Shown piece after piece: positions 7,716 through 17,906 of a stretch of 64,000 nucleotides of DNA (its first letter is position 1; every line of letters starts with the position of its first letter). The position numbers were made by a program, and so were the translations under genes. Location: positions 206,685-270,684 of the forward strand of contig NZ_QNGB01000001.1 of NCBI RefSeq assembly GCF_003298505.1, read 5' to 3'. The notes under the pieces were generated by a model that was not told the origin of the DNA, ran no database searches, and worked only from the letters and a program-made list of their open reading frames with translations. The stretch comes from Roseovarius sp. TE539. Lineage in GTDB: Bacteria; Pseudomonadota; Alphaproteobacteria; Rhodobacterales; Rhodobacteraceae.

Positions 7716-8942
7716 ATGTCCGCGCCCAAGAAAGTCGTGCTTGCCTATTCCGGCGGCCTTGATACCTCGATAATCCTGAAATGGCTGCAGACCGAATACG
7801 GCTGCGAGGTTGTCACCTTCACTGCCGATCTGGGTCAGGGTGAGGAGCTGGAGCCGGCGCGCAAGAAGGCGGAATTGCTGGGTATCAGACCCGAAAACAT
7901 CTATATCGAGGACATTCGCGAGGAGTTCGTTCGCGAGTACGTCTTCCCCATGTTCCGTGCCAATGCCGTTTACGAAGGTCTTTACCTTCTGGGCACGTCG
8001 ATCGCGCGGCCGCTCATTTCCAAACGGCTGGTGGAAATCGCGGCGCAAACAGGGGCCGACGCTGTGGCCCACGGCGCCACCGGCAAGGGCAATGACCAGG
8101 TTCGGTTCGAACTGGCGGCCTATGCCCTTGATCCGGATATCAAGGTGATCGCACCCTGGCGGGAATGGGATCTGACCAGCCGGACCAAGCTGTTGGATTT
8201 TGCCGAGCAGAACCAGATTCCGATCGCCAAGGACAAGCGTGGCGAGGCGCCTTTTTCAGTCGACGCCAACCTGTTGCACACATCTTCCGAGGGCAAGGTT
8301 CTTGAAGATCCCGCGGAGGACGCGCCGGATTACGTCTATCAGCGCACCACGCATCCCGAAGATGCACCGGATGCACCGGAGTTCATCGAGGTGGGGTTCG
8401 AAAAGGGCGATGCGATCAGTATCGACGGTGACGCCCTGAGTCCGGCGGCGATCCTGACGCGCCTGAATGAGCTTGGCGGCAAGCACGGGATCGGGCGGCT
8501 GGACTTGGTTGAGGGCCGCTTCGTGGGCATGAAATCACGCGGGATCTACGAGACGCCGGGCGGGACCATCCTTCTGGAAGCGCATCGCGGTATCGAGTCG
8601 ATCACCATGGATCGTGGGGCCATGCACCTCAAGGACGAACTTATGCCCCGTTATGCGGAGCTGATCTATAACGGTTTCTGGTACAGCCCCGAGCGCGAGA
8701 TGCTGCAGGCCGCCATCGACCACAGCCAGGCGCACGTGACCGGGACCGTTCGTTTGAAGCTGTACAAGGGATCTGCGCGGACGGTCGGACGGTGGTCCGA
8801 TCACAGCCTCTATTCCGAGGCGCATGTAACCTTCGAGGACGACGCCGGAGCCTATGACCAGAAAGACGCGGCCGGTTTCATTCAGTTGAACGCGCTGCGT
8901 CTGAAGCTTCTTGCGGCGAGGGAAAGGCGGCTCGGGAAATAA
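7716..8942 (+). CDS. argG: Argininosuccinate synthase
   Basis: This 408-residue enzyme joins citrulline and aspartate using ATP, the penultimate step of arginine synthesis. The N-terminal P-loop-like motif [10 protein letters not shown] (about residues 9-18) binds ATP, and the full family length is present. The start is the ATG of MSAPKK, with AGGAAGA 6 nt upstream; an ATG 15 nt earlier would put the Shine-Dalgarno inside the gene. The last 65 nt are antisense to the end of the convergent sulfotransferase gene. It stands alone as a single-gene unit divergent from ilvA. Confidence 0.95.
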   Translation: MSAPKKVVLAYSGGLDTSIILKWLQTEYGCEVVTFTADLGQGEELEPARKKAELLGIRPENIYIEDIREEFVREYVFPMFRANAVYEGLYLLGTSIARPLISKRLVEIAAQTGADAVAHGATGKGNDQVRFELAAYALDPDIKVIAPWREWDLTSRTKLLDFAEQNQIPIAKDKRGEAPFSVDANLLHTSSEGKVLEDPAEDAPDYVYQRTTHPEDAPDAPEFIEVGFEKGDAISIDGDALSPAAILTRLNELGGKHGIGRLDLVEGRFVGMKSRGIYETPGGTILLEAHRGIESITMDRGAMHLKDELMPRYAELIYNGFWYSPEREMLQAAIDHSQAHVTGTVRLKLYKGSARTVGRWSDHSLYSEAHVTFEDDAGAYDQKDAAGFIQLNALRLKLLAARERRLGK

Positions 8943-9651
8943 GCCGCACGGCGTGCAGTGACTCGTAGAAGGGCAACGCGTGCCGGGCAAGTCGCGCTTG
9001 GTCTTTTGTCAGCTCCGGCAGGGCCCCCTCGGGCGGGGCGAACCCGGTGGAGGCGTGCACTGAACCGTACCAATGAGGCGCCCAGACGCCATCATCCTTG
9101 TGACCCCCCTTTGGCCAGCACAGCATTGCCGGATCCCATCGCAGGCCGATCGCCTCGCAGAGGGCTCGAAGCATCCCGGGCGGATCCTGGCGGATATCGG
9201 CCGAGTCGATCACGATCGGGGCACGGCCCTGTTCCGTCAGATGCTCATATAGCTCGAATTGCCGGTTGAAACCGAGATCATCAGGCGTCGGATTGTCATA
9301 TTTCGCCGAGAAGCTCGCCGCGACACGGGCAGGGTGCCGGATCAGGAACACGTTCGTCACGGCGCTGATCCAGCCCCGGGGCATGGCAGGGATCATGTGC
9401 TGGGTCATGTGTTTCTGGTAAAAATGCGGTTTGCCATCCGGAATGGCCCCAACGAGTTGGTCGATCACGTTTGCCGGATCGGTGGGCCGGGAGGCGATGA
9501 TCGCGTCACGCATCGGGTGTTCAAGAGCGGTTTCCGCCAGATAGGCGGCATAGAACGGCTCGTCGATCACGGCACAGTCTTCCCGCGCCCCAAAGGCATA
9601 CATCATCGCGGTTGACAGGTTGCGGGGGCCGGACCACATCGCGATCCGCAT
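8878..9651 (-). CDS. Sulfotransferase-family protein
   Basis: This 257-residue protein resembles P-loop sulfotransferases: an N-terminal [11 protein letters not shown] loop in the PAPS 5'-phosphate-binding position (about residues 6-16) and a later [13 protein letters not shown] segment (about 105-117) typical of the 3'-phosphate region. The acceptor is unknown. The start MRIAMWSGP shares one base with the stop of the upstream class IV aminotransferase gene (TGATG), so the two proteins are probably made in a fixed ratio. No signal peptide is visible, so it is likely cytoplasmic. The 3' end overlaps argG by 65 nt on the opposite strand. Confidence 0.75.
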   Translation of the reverse strand: MRIAMWSGPRNLSTAMMYAFGAREDCAVIDEPFYAAYLAETALEHPMRDAIIASRPTDPANVIDQLVGAIPDGKPHFYQKHMTQHMIPAMPRGWISAVTNVFLIRHPARVAASFSAKYDNPTPDDLGFNRQFELYEHLTEQGRAPIVIDSADIRQDPPGMLRALCEAIGLRWDPAMLCWPKGGHKDDGVWAPHWYGSVHASTGFAPPEGALPELTKDQARLARHALPFYESLHAVRLISRAAFPSPQEASDAARSTE

Positions 9652-10559
9652 CAGGTGATACCCCCGTGCACCAGATCCTTGTAAAGTCGCTGGATCCGCG
9701 CCGTTACCGGACCCGGCCATTCACTTCCGATGGGCCGCCCATCAATCGCGCTCACCGGTGTCTGGGCACCGAACGTGCCGGTCAGGAACGCTTCGTCAGC
9801 GCCGTAGGTATCGACGAGGGAGTAATTGCGCTCGTGCACCGGGATGCCGTTACCGCGGCAAATGTCGATAACCTTCTGGCGGGTGATCCCGTTCATGCAG
9901 TAATCGCCGGTCGAGGTCCAGACGGCACCACGGCGGACAATGAAGAAATTGCAGGCATTGGTGGTGTTCACGAACCCGTGCGCGTCGAGCATCAGCGCCT
10001 CGTCCGCCCCGGCTTTTTCGGCGGCAATGCAAGCCAGGATGCAATTGAGCTTGGAATGTGAATTCAACTTGGGATCCTGCGTCATCGGCAGGCCGCGCAT
10101 GTGCGGAACCGTGGCCAGGCGAATGGGCCGGGCGATCAACGGCCTTGAATGTTCCATTATGATCGCCACGGTCGGGCCCTCACGGGACAGCGAAGGGTGC
10201 TGGAACGGGCGGGATTTGATCCCGCGGGTGACCATTACACGGGCATGGGCATCCGTTGTCATGCCATTGGCCGATTGTGTCTCTGATATTGCGGTTTTCA
10301 GGTCCCTTCTCGACAACCCGATATCCAGATCGATGGCTTTCGCCGCCTCGAAGAGACGGTCGAGATGTTCGTCAATGAAAGCCCAGGTGCCGTCATAAAG
10401 GCGAAGCCCCTCCCACACGCCGTCCCCGAGCATGAAACCGCTGTCATAGACACTGATCAGCGCCTTGTCCCGGGGTACAAGACCACCATTCAGCCAGATC
10501 AGAATATCTGCGTTGCGCCTGTCCTCTTCGGATTGGTGGGTGGTTTGCCGGTCCGTCAT
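9651..10559 (-). CDS. Class IV (branched-chain/D-amino-acid type) aminotransferase
   Basis: This 302-residue fold-type IV PLP enzyme probably transfers an amino group to or from a branched-chain or D-amino acid, or acts as an ADC-lyase-like enzyme. The PLP lysine is probably Lys170 in SHSKLNCILA, followed by the typical cofactor-phosphate motif GFVNTTNACNFF and by LTGTFGAQTPV. The start MTDRQTT was preferred over an upstream in-frame extension of 22 non-family residues. It is coupled to the sulfotransferase gene by a 1-nt overlap. It is related to, but not clearly, IlvE; the constant linkage to a sulfotransferase argues for a specialised substrate. Confidence 0.8.
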   Translation of the reverse strand: MTDRQTTHQSEEDRRNADILIWLNGGLVPRDKALISVYDSGFMLGDGVWEGLRLYDGTWAFIDEHLDRLFEAAKAIDLDIGLSRRDLKTAISETQSANGMTTDAHARVMVTRGIKSRPFQHPSLSREGPTVAIIMEHSRPLIARPIRLATVPHMRGLPMTQDPKLNSHSKLNCILACIAAEKAGADEALMLDAHGFVNTTNACNFFIVRRGAVWTSTGDYCMNGITRQKVIDICRGNGIPVHERNYSLVDTYGADEAFLTGTFGAQTPVSAIDGRPIGSEWPGPVTARIQRLYKDLVHGGIT

Positions 10560-10630
10560 GTATTTTCCTTTCGACCCGATGCTATGCGGCTGCAAATCCC
10601 TTGCCAAGATGTAATCCGGGTTCAACGCTT

Positions 10631-10680
10631 CGTGACATCACACGGCCTTGTCTTGGCGGTGAAGGGAAGGCGTGACATCA
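10631..10680. repeat. Two direct 10-mers spaced 40 bp, upstream of msrA
   Basis: CGTGACATCA occurs at 10631-10640 and again, identical and in the same orientation, at 10671-10680, exactly 40 bp start to start and 24 nt from the msrA start codon. Placement in the only upstream region of msrA and near-integral helical spacing suggest a regulator binding on one face of the DNA (inference). Confidence 0.4.
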
Positions 10681-10704
10681 TCAACGCAACGGAGGAATAG
10701 GACG

Positions 10705-11367
10705 ATGCATATCACCCGGAAAGATATCCAAAGCTGGTTGCTGGCGTTACTGATCCTTCTTGGTGTCATGGCCAAGGCGCAACAGGCAATCGCTGACCAA
10801 AGCCGGGAACTCATAGTCGCCGGCGGCTGTTTCTGGTGCGTTGAAGCGGATTTCGAGTCCGTGCCCGGCGTGGGCGATGTGGTTTCGGGTTTCACCGGCG
10901 GCCATACCGAGAACCCGACTTACCCTGCCAAGGGCACCGGCCACTACGAGGCAGTCCGCATTCCCTATGACCCGGATGTCGTGAGCTACCGGGAACTCCT
11001 CAACAAGTTCTTCAGGTCCATTGACCCCACAGATGATGGCGGACAGTTCTGCGACCGTGGCCCGAGTTACAGATCGGCGGTCTTCGTTGATAATACCACA
11101 GAACGCGGAGTCGCGGAGGCTGCGAAGGCCGACGCGATGGCGGCTCTCGGACAGGAGATCGTGACACCGATCCTCGATGCGGTCACTTTCTATCCGGTTG
11201 GTGAGTATCACCAGGATTACTACAAGAGCGACGATCGCATCCTGGCATCATCTGTCGGATTGTTCGTGAAAAAGAAGATCGCCTACAAACGCTATCGCAA
11301 GGGATGCGGGCGCGATGCCCGCGTCCGCGAATTGTGGGGGGATGCCGCGCCTTTCGCAGGCAGCTGA
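10705..11367 (+). CDS. msrA: Peptide-methionine (S)-S-oxide reductase, probably exported
   Basis: This 220-residue MsrA reduces methionine-S-sulfoxide in proteins. The catalytic motif GGCFWC (Cys42) is followed by typical segments (SGFTGGHTENPTY, GHYEAVR, YHQDYY). Unlike the common cytoplasmic form, it begins with a signal-like sequence: MHITRK, then a hydrophobic stretch WLLALLILLGVMA and an AIA-D cleavage candidate near residue 30, so the enzyme should work in the periplasm. The start ATG has GGAGG about 9 nt upstream. It abuts the convergent sugar kinase gene with no gap. Any resolving partner would be another periplasmic thiol system. Confidence 0.9.
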   Translation: MHITRKDIQSWLLALLILLGVMAKAQQAIADQSRELIVAGGCFWCVEADFESVPGVGDVVSGFTGGHTENPTYPAKGTGHYEAVRIPYDPDVVSYRELLNKFFRSIDPTDDGGQFCDRGPSYRSAVFVDNTTERGVAEAAKADAMAALGQEIVTPILDAVTFYPVGEYHQDYYKSDDRILASSVGLFVKKKIAYKRYRKGCGRDARVRELWGDAAPFAGS

Positions 11368-12243
11368 TCAGGGCCGGCGCATGGTCTGGACCTCGGACAG
11401 ATCCGGGATGACATCCGCGGTGCCGTGGCGCGTGACCATCAACGCGGCGGCCTGGTTGGCAAGTCCGATTGCCTGTGCGATCGGTTGCCCCCGGTCAAGC
11501 CCGGCCATCAGGTAGCCGGTGAATGTGTCGCCGGCGCCGGTGGTATCGACAGGATCTACAGGGGGTGCGGGAAAATCGCGTCCTTTCCACCCGTCGGCAT
11601 GGTCATGCAGGCGACACCCCCGCTTCCCGAGAGTCACGATGACCTGCGCAACACCAAGATCCCCGGCCTGCTTTCCGGTGGCATCACGCAGTTGTTCCAT
11701 CTCGACCTCGTTGAGCACCAGAAGATCGAGGTGCGGTGTCATGGACTCGACCGCCTCGGCAGAAAACGGGGCGGCGGCATAGGCAACGCGCAGCCCTGCA
11801 GACCGGGCGCGGATGGCTGCCTCTTCCTGCAGATTGGTTTCATTCTGGGTTATGAACCAATCGCCGGGCTTCGCGAGGGCGAACGCCGGGTTGAGACCGG
11901 TTTCCGGAATTGCATGGTTGGCCCCGGGATAGATGACAATCATGTTCTCGCCGGTCGGGTCCACCGTGATGATGGCATGCGCGGTGGGCTCCGCGACCTC
12001 GGATACATGGCGGGTATCGACACCATACTCCAGGAGCCTTTCAACAGCCCACCGGCCGTCGGCGCCCACCGCGCCAAGATGAAGGACATGCGCCCCGGCG
12101 CGTGCTGCGGCAACTGACATGTTGGCCCCTTTACCGCCCAGATAGAGAGCCCGGCCAGACGCCGCCAGCGTTTCGCCGGGTTTCGGGAGCCGCGGTACGG
12201 AATAGACGAAATCAGCGTTTATAGAGCCGATGTTCAGGATCAT
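11368..12243 (-). CDS. PfkB-family carbohydrate kinase (ribokinase-like)
   Basis: This 291-residue kinase has the two PfkB signatures: an N-terminal GGKGANMSVAAARAG segment (about residues 36-50) and the C-terminal DTTGAGDTFTGYL motif, with the catalytic Asp near residue 247. It most resembles ribokinase, which phosphorylates ribose at O5, but the substrate may be another sugar or nucleoside. It is not beside ribose transport genes; it lies 31 nt downstream of maeB on the same strand, so it may be co-transcribed with it. Confidence 0.85.
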   Translation of the reverse strand: MILNIGSINADFVYSVPRLPKPGETLAASGRALYLGGKGANMSVAAARAGAHVLHLGAVGADGRWAVERLLEYGVDTRHVSEVAEPTAHAIITVDPTGENMIVIYPGANHAIPETGLNPAFALAKPGDWFITQNETNLQEEAAIRARSAGLRVAYAAAPFSAEAVESMTPHLDLLVLNEVEMEQLRDATGKQAGDLGVAQVIVTLGKRGCRLHDHADGWKGRDFPAPPVDPVDTTGAGDTFTGYLMAGLDRGQPIAQAIGLANQAAALMVTRHGTADVIPDLSEVQTMRRP

Positions 12244-12274
12244 GCCTGTGCCTCACGAGGGATTTCGTCCGATC

Positions 12275-14530
12275 TCATCCCACCTTGCATGCTGCCAGAA
12301 CGGCCATGTTCAGGATGTCGCTTGCCGTGGAGGTGGACGAGCAGATCTGGATCGGCTTGTCGATACCGGAAAGAATCGGGCCGATCACTGTGGCGCCGGC
12401 CATCTCCTGCATCAGCTTGACCGAAATCGACGCGGAGTGCCGCGCCGGGACGATCAATATATTGGCCGGTCCGGACAACCGCTGAAACGGAAAAGCCTCT
12501 TGTGACCGGGTATTAAGGGCGACATCAACGGTCATCTCGCCCTCGAATTCGAAATCCACGCCACGCGCCTCAAGGACCTGGGGCGCGCGATGCATCTTCT
12601 CTGCACGTTCGGACCGGGGATAACCGAAGGTGGAAAAACTGACGAAAGCCACACGCGGCTCCAACCCCAGATGCCGGGCCACATCCGCGGCACGTTGTGC
12701 GATGTTTGCAAGGTTCTCCTCGTCGGGCCATTCATGAACCAGAGTATCGGATATCATCACGATCCGGCCCTTGTGCATAAGGGCGGTTACGCCCGCGGCA
12801 CCATGTTCTGCATCGGCATCGAACACGTGGTTGATCAATTCCATGACATGCGCGGATTTCCGTGTTGCTCCGGTAACCAACCCGTCTCCGTGACCATGCG
12901 CCAGCATCAGAGCCGAAAATACATGCCGGTCACGCGCCGCGAGACGATGAATGTCATGCCGGTCATGACCCTTGCGTTGCAGGCGGGCATAAAGATGATC
13001 CTTGTAGGTATCCAGATGCCTCGTGTTGGCGGCATTGACGATTTCCAACTCGCGCACCGCATCGCCCAGGCCGGCCGCCTCGAGCTTGGCCTTGACGTCG
13101 GTGTCGCGCCCGACGACCAGTGCCTTTCCCAGTCCCTGGCGCTGATACTGTACCGCCGCACGCAGTACGCGTGGATCGTCACCCTCCGCAAAGATCATCC
13201 GGGCCTGCGCGTTGCGCGCCCGAGCATTGATGGATCGCAGGATCGAGGCGGTCGGGTCCATCCTCGCCCTGAGCGCCACTTCGTAGGCGTCCATGTCCAC
13301 GATCGGGCGGCGCGCGGCGCCGGTATCCATGCCGGCCCGCGCCACGGACGGCGGGATGGTGTGAATCAGCCTCGGGTCGAACGGTGTGGGAATGATGTAG
13401 TCACGCCCGAAACTGAGTTTGCGTCCATACGCCATCGCGACTTCGTCCGGCACATCCTCGCGCGCCAGTTTCGCCAGCGCCTCGGCACAGGCGATCTTCA
13501 TCTCGTCATTGATCGCACGGGCATGAACGTCCAGCGCTCCGCGAAACAGGTACGGAAATCCGAGGACGTTGTTCACCTGATTCGGGTAATCGGATCGGCC
13601 AGTGGCGACGATGGCGTCGGCACGAACCTCGTGGGCCTCTTCCGGGGTGATTTCGGGATCGGGGTTGGCCATCGCGAAAATCACCGGGTCTTCGGCCATG
13701 GAAGCGACCATTTCCCGGGTCACCGCTCCCTTGACCGAAACACCGAGGAAAACATCCGCGTCCTTCATCGCCTCTTCGAGCGTGCGCAGATCGGTCTTGA
13801 TCGCGTGGGCGGATTTCCACTGGTTCATGCCCTCCGTCCGACCCTGCCAAATCACGCCCTTGGTGTCGCAGGCAATGCAGTTCTCGTGCCGGGCACCCAT
13901 TGCTTTGAGGAGTTCTATGCAGGCGATTCCGGCGGCGCCCGCACCATTGAGCACGATCTTCACATCCTCGATCTTCTTGCCCGACAGGTGCAGCGCGTTG
14001 ATCAGACCCGCCGCACATATCACCGCCGTGCCATGCTGATCGTCATGAAAGACGGGGATATCCATCACTTCCTTGAGCTGCTGCTCGATGATGAAACATT
14101 CCGGCGCCTTGATATCCTCAAGGTTGATTCCGCCGAAGGTGGGCCCCATGAGCTTTACGGCGTTGATGAACGCCTCGGGATCTTCGGTATCAAGTTCGAT
14201 GTCGATCGAATTCACATCCGCGAAGCGCTTGAACAGGACCGCCTTGCCTTCCATCACCGGCTTGGACCCGAGCGCACCGAGATTGCCCAGACCCAGAACG
14301 GCAGTGCCGTTCGAGATCACGGCGACAAGGTTGCCCTTGTTGGTATAGTCATAGGCGGCCTCGGGCGTTTCCGCGATCGCTTCGCAGGGGACCGCGACAC
14401 CGGGGGAATAGGCAAGGCTAAGATCCCGCTGCGTTGTCATGGGCACGGTGGCCTGCACCTCCCACTTTCCGGGCGAAGGCTCCAGATGGAAGGCAAGCGC
14501 CTCTTCGGGGGTGATGCGGGAATTCGCCAT
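12275..14530 (-). CDS. maeB: NADP-dependent malic enzyme (malic domain + phosphotransacetylase-like domain)
   Basis: This 751-residue two-domain enzyme oxidatively decarboxylates malate to pyruvate. The N-terminal half (to about residue 430) has malic-enzyme motifs: YTNKGNLVAVISNG, the metal-binding FHDDQHGTA, and the dinucleotide loop LNGAGAAGIA. The C-terminal half (about 435-751) is a phosphotransacetylase-like domain (LMLAHGHGDGLVTG, GPILSGIDKPIQ), known in this family as an acyl-CoA-responsive regulatory module. The length fits the MaeB type. It is divergent from mutS across about 100 nt. Confidence 0.95.
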   Translation of the reverse strand: MANSRITPEEALAFHLEPSPGKWEVQATVPMTTQRDLSLAYSPGVAVPCEAIAETPEAAYDYTNKGNLVAVISNGTAVLGLGNLGALGSKPVMEGKAVLFKRFADVNSIDIELDTEDPEAFINAVKLMGPTFGGINLEDIKAPECFIIEQQLKEVMDIPVFHDDQHGTAVICAAGLINALHLSGKKIEDVKIVLNGAGAAGIACIELLKAMGARHENCIACDTKGVIWQGRTEGMNQWKSAHAIKTDLRTLEEAMKDADVFLGVSVKGAVTREMVASMAEDPVIFAMANPDPEITPEEAHEVRADAIVATGRSDYPNQVNNVLGFPYLFRGALDVHARAINDEMKIACAEALAKLAREDVPDEVAMAYGRKLSFGRDYIIPTPFDPRLIHTIPPSVARAGMDTGAARRPIVDMDAYEVALRARMDPTASILRSINARARNAQARMIFAEGDDPRVLRAAVQYQRQGLGKALVVGRDTDVKAKLEAAGLGDAVRELEIVNAANTRHLDTYKDHLYARLQRKGHDRHDIHRLAARDRHVFSALMLAHGHGDGLVTGATRKSAHVMELINHVFDADAEHGAAGVTALMHKGRIVMISDTLVHEWPDEENLANIAQRAADVARHLGLEPRVAFVSFSTFGYPRSERAEKMHRAPQVLEARGVDFEFEGEMTVDVALNTRSQEAFPFQRLSGPANILIVPARHSASISVKLMQEMAGATVIGPILSGIDKPIQICSSTSTASDILNMAVLAACKVG

Positions 14531-14634
14531 GAAAAGGCCCTTTCGGTTCTGCGTCGTTACTTTCCATAGCGGGGGATGATGACGGCCTCAACCGGAACAC
14601 TGTTTTGGCTTTCGCGCAAGCCGGAGGGTTTGTA

Positions 14635-17328
14635 ATGTCCGCTGGCAGCGAGGGAGGCCGCGTGACATCCGAAAAATCAGCCGTGACGCCCATGATGGCG
14701 CAATACCTTGAGATCAAGGCGCAGTACCGTGATGCGCTTTTGTTCTACCGGATGGGCGATTTCTACGAGCTGTTTTTCGAGGATGCGGTCGCGGCAAGCG
14801 AGGCGCTGGATATCGCGCTCACCAAGCGCGGCAAACACAACGGCGAGGATATAGCGATGTGCGGGGTGCCCGTGCATTCGGCAGAGGGTTATCTTCTGAC
14901 CCTGATCCGCAAGGGGTTTCGCGTTGCCGTGTGCGAACAGACCGAAGACCCGGCCGAGGCGAAGAAACGTGGGTCAAAATCCGTCGTCAACCGGGAGGTT
15001 GTCCGCCTCGTCACGCCCGGCACACTGACCGAGGAAACTCTACTTGATGCGCGCCGACACAACTATCTTTGCGCTTTCGCGCAGGTACGCGAGGATCATG
15101 CGTTGGCGTGGGTCGATATCTCGACCGGCAGTTTCCGGGTCATGCCGATCACACCCGCGCGTCTTGGGCCCGAACTTGCGCGCCTGCGGCCGAGTGAGGT
15201 CATCATCCCGGACGGGGCGGAGGCACCGTTCCCGGATATCGTGACGGAATCCGGCGCCGCGCTGACGCCGCTCGGCCGTTCCGCATTCGACAGCGCCGCC
15301 GGCGAGGACCGGCTGACAAAACTGCTTGGTGTCGGGACACTCGATGCGTTTGGAAATTTCGGCCGCGCGGAAACGGCAGCGATGGGCGCAATCGTCGAGT
15401 ACCTGGAAATCACTCAGAAGGGCCACCTCCCGCGGTTGCGCCCCCCGGTCCGCGAAATGGCCGGGAAAGTAATGCAGATAGATGCGGCCACCCGGCGGAA
15501 CCTCGAATTGACGCAAGCCCTGTCCGGGGGTCGGGCCGGCTCCCTTTTGGCAGCGGTGGACCGGACCTTGACGGCGGGTGGGGGGCGGCTTCTGGAGCGC
15601 CGGATTTCCAGCCCGTCCATGGATCTCGATATCGTTTCCGCACGTCTCGAGTCAGTGGATTTCCTTGCCGGAGCCGAGCGTTTGCGCGGTGACCTGCGTC
15701 AGGCGCTACGTCGTGTTCCGGATCTCGAACGCGCGCTTTCACGTCTGGGGCTTGACCGGGGCGGGCCGCGGGATCTGGCGGCGGTGCGCACCGCACTGGT
15801 TGGTGCCGCGGAGGCAGCGGGTTTCCTGAGCGGTTACACGGATCTGCCGGAGTTGCTTTCGACGACGTGCGGGGATCTGACGGGGGCAGGACAATCAGAT
15901 CTTCTGGAACTTCTGGACGATGCTCTTGTGGCGGAGCCCCCGATTTTGATCCGCGACGGCGGATTCATAGCTGAAGGTTACGATACGGATCTCGACGAAG
16001 CGCGCCGATTGCGTGACGAGGGCCGCGGTGTGATTGCGGGTATGCAAAGCGATTACGTGACTGAAACAGGTATTCAGTCTCTCAAGATCAAGCACAACAA
16101 TGTTCTCGGCTATTTCGTCGAGGTCACGTCGACCCATGCCGAGAGAATGTTGTCGGAGCCCCTGAACGAGACATTCCGGCATCGTCAGACTACGGCGAAT
16201 CAACTTCGTTTCACCACCAGAGAACTCAGTGAGCTGGAAACCAGGATTCTTAACGCCGGCGGCCGGGCCCTGGATATCGAAAAGCGGCTTCATGAACGAT
16301 TGCGTGACGCCGTGCTGGCGATTGAATCTGAACTGGCCGCTGTCGCCATGGCGCTGTCCGAGCTCGATCTCGCGGCGGCCTGGGCAGAACTCGGGCGCCA
16401 GGAAGGATGGTGCCGACCCGATGTCGACAGCAGCCGCGCCCTGACAATCGAGGCGGGGCGTCATCCGGTGGTTGAACAGTCGCTTCGCGCACAGGGGGCT
16501 TCGGGTTTCATCGCCAACGATGCCGACCTTGGCGGCGAGGCCGATATCTGGCTTCTGACCGGGCCGAACATGTCAGGAAAATCCACGTTCCTGCGGCAGA
16601 ACGCCCTTATTGCCCTTCTGGCACAAAGCGGGAGTTTCGTACCTGCACGCTCCGCCCGTGTCGGTCTGGTCAGTCAGTTGTTCAGCCGGGTCGGGGCGTC
16701 CGACGATCTGGCCCGGGGCCGATCCACCTTCATGGTGGAAATGGTCGAGACGGCCGCCATTCTAAACCAGGCGGACGATCACGCACTTGTGATCCTTGAC
16801 GAGATCGGGCGCGGCACGGCAACCTATGACGGGCTTTCGATAGCCTGGGCCACGTTGGAATATTTGCATGATGTGAACCGGTGCCGTGCGCTTTTCGCAA
16901 CCCATTACCACGAATTGACGAGCCTCCGCGATCGCCTTGACCGGGTGGAGAACGCCACCGTCACCGTCAAGGAACACGATGGAGACATCATCTTCCTGCA
17001 CGAGGTTCGGCGCGGGGCGGCCAACAGAAGCTACGGCGTCCAGGTTGCGAAGCTGGCGGGCCTGCCCGCGGCCGTTGTGGACAGGGCCCGCGTGGTTCTG
17101 GATGCGCTGGAAAAGGGCGAACGCGAAGGCGGCGGCACTGCACGCGAAGCATTGATCGACGACTTGCCGCTTTTTGCCGCTGCCCCGAGCGGTCCACCGC
17201 AACCGTCCCCATCACCGCGCTCGGATCTGGAGGAACGTTTGTCGGCCATCCTTCCGGATGAACTCAGCCCGCGGGAAGCGCTCGACCTGATCTACGAACT
17301 CAAGGCCCTTCAACGCACATCCGGGTGA
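14635..17328 (+). CDS. mutS: DNA mismatch repair protein MutS
   Basis: This 897-residue protein recognises mismatches and starts repair with MutL. The N-terminal mismatch-binding domain has the [12 protein letters not shown] motif containing the conserved Phe-x-Glu. The C-terminal ATPase has Walker [10 protein letters not shown], the STFMVEM segment and Walker [16 protein letters not shown]. The start ATG of MSAGSEG has GGAGG 8 nt upstream; an upstream TTG is less likely. Its end is 13 nt from the convergent grpE gene. Confidence 0.96.
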   Translation: MSAGSEGGRVTSEKSAVTPMMAQYLEIKAQYRDALLFYRMGDFYELFFEDAVAASEALDIALTKRGKHNGEDIAMCGVPVHSAEGYLLTLIRKGFRVAVCEQTEDPAEAKKRGSKSVVNREVVRLVTPGTLTEETLLDARRHNYLCAFAQVREDHALAWVDISTGSFRVMPITPARLGPELARLRPSEVIIPDGAEAPFPDIVTESGAALTPLGRSAFDSAAGEDRLTKLLGVGTLDAFGNFGRAETAAMGAIVEYLEITQKGHLPRLRPPVREMAGKVMQIDAATRRNLELTQALSGGRAGSLLAAVDRTLTAGGGRLLERRISSPSMDLDIVSARLESVDFLAGAERLRGDLRQALRRVPDLERALSRLGLDRGGPRDLAAVRTALVGAAEAAGFLSGYTDLPELLSTTCGDLTGAGQSDLLELLDDALVAEPPILIRDGGFIAEGYDTDLDEARRLRDEGRGVIAGMQSDYVTETGIQSLKIKHNNVLGYFVEVTSTHAERMLSEPLNETFRHRQTTANQLRFTTRELSELETRILNAGGRALDIEKRLHERLRDAVLAIESELAAVAMALSELDLAAAWAELGRQEGWCRPDVDSSRALTIEAGRHPVVEQSLRAQGASGFIANDADLGGEADIWLLTGPNMSGKSTFLRQNALIALLAQSGSFVPARSARVGLVSQLFSRVGASDDLARGRSTFMVEMVETAAILNQADDHALVILDEIGRGTATYDGLSIAWATLEYLHDVNRCRALFATHYHELTSLRDRLDRVENATVTVKEHDGDIIFLHEVRRGAANRSYGVQVAKLAGLPAAVVDRARVVLDALEKGEREGGGTAREALIDDLPLFAAAPSGPPQPSPSPRSDLEERLSAILPDELSPREALDLIYELKALQRTSG

Positions 17329-17341
17329 ACGCCGGGCCGGC

Positions 17342-17902
17342 CTACTCCTTGTTCGACGAGACGCCGACCTGGGCGGGGCGCAAAATGCGGTCATGAAGCA
17401 TGAAACCTTCGGTGGAGACCTGGATGATTTCTCCGGCCGTGGTTCCCGGCACCGGCGCCTCGAACATCGCTTCATGTTCCTTGGGATCGAAACGATCCCC
17501 GATCTGTGGTGAAATCGGTGTGACACCGTGTTTGCTGAAAACCTTGATCAGTTCCCGCATGGTCAGATCCACACCCTCGATCAAGGCCGCCGACACCTCG
17601 CGTTGCTCGTCCGTGGCGGCCTCAAGCGCACGCTTGAGATTGTCGTAAACCGGGAGCATGTCGCGAGCCAACCGCGAGCCACCGTAATTTTCGGCTTCGC
17701 GGCGATCCTTTTCGGACCGTTTGCGCGCGTTCTCGGCATCGGCAAGTGCGCGCATGAACTTGTCTTGCAACGCGTCCCGTTCAGCACGCAGCGCATCAAG
17801 TTCCACCTCCTCTTCCGAAACTTCCTCCGCCTCTGCGGCTTGCGCTTCGGCCTCTGCCTCGGCGATGTCGTCCAGAAACTCGTCGTTTCTCGGGTCTGCC
17901 AT
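17342..17902 (-). CDS. grpE: Nucleotide exchange factor GrpE
   Basis: This 186-residue cochaperone exchanges ADP on DnaK. An acidic, coiled-coil N-terminal region (EAEAEAQAAEAEEVSEEEVELDAL-type composition, residues 15-40, then long charged helices) is followed by the four-helix and beta-wing region with the typical LIEGVDLTMRELIKVFSKHGV and MFEAPVPGTTAG segments. The start MADPRND follows closely after the hrcA stop (4-nt gap), so hrcA-grpE form an operon. DnaK is not in this window. Confidence 0.93.
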   Translation of the reverse strand: MADPRNDEFLDDIAEAEAEAQAAEAEEVSEEEVELDALRAERDALQDKFMRALADAENARKRSEKDRREAENYGGSRLARDMLPVYDNLKRALEAATDEQREVSAALIEGVDLTMRELIKVFSKHGVTPISPQIGDRFDPKEHEAMFEAPVPGTTAGEIIQVSTEGFMLHDRILRPAQVGVSSNKE

Positions 17903-17906
17903 GTCT

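Noticed and set aside
12590..14569. Very long open frame on the + strand opposite maeB
   Set aside because: It is antisense to an unmistakable malic enzyme; the reading is His/Arg/Gly-rich with no family motifs. The same applies to other long antisense frames, for example at 390-1469, 2921-4228 and 35857-37320.
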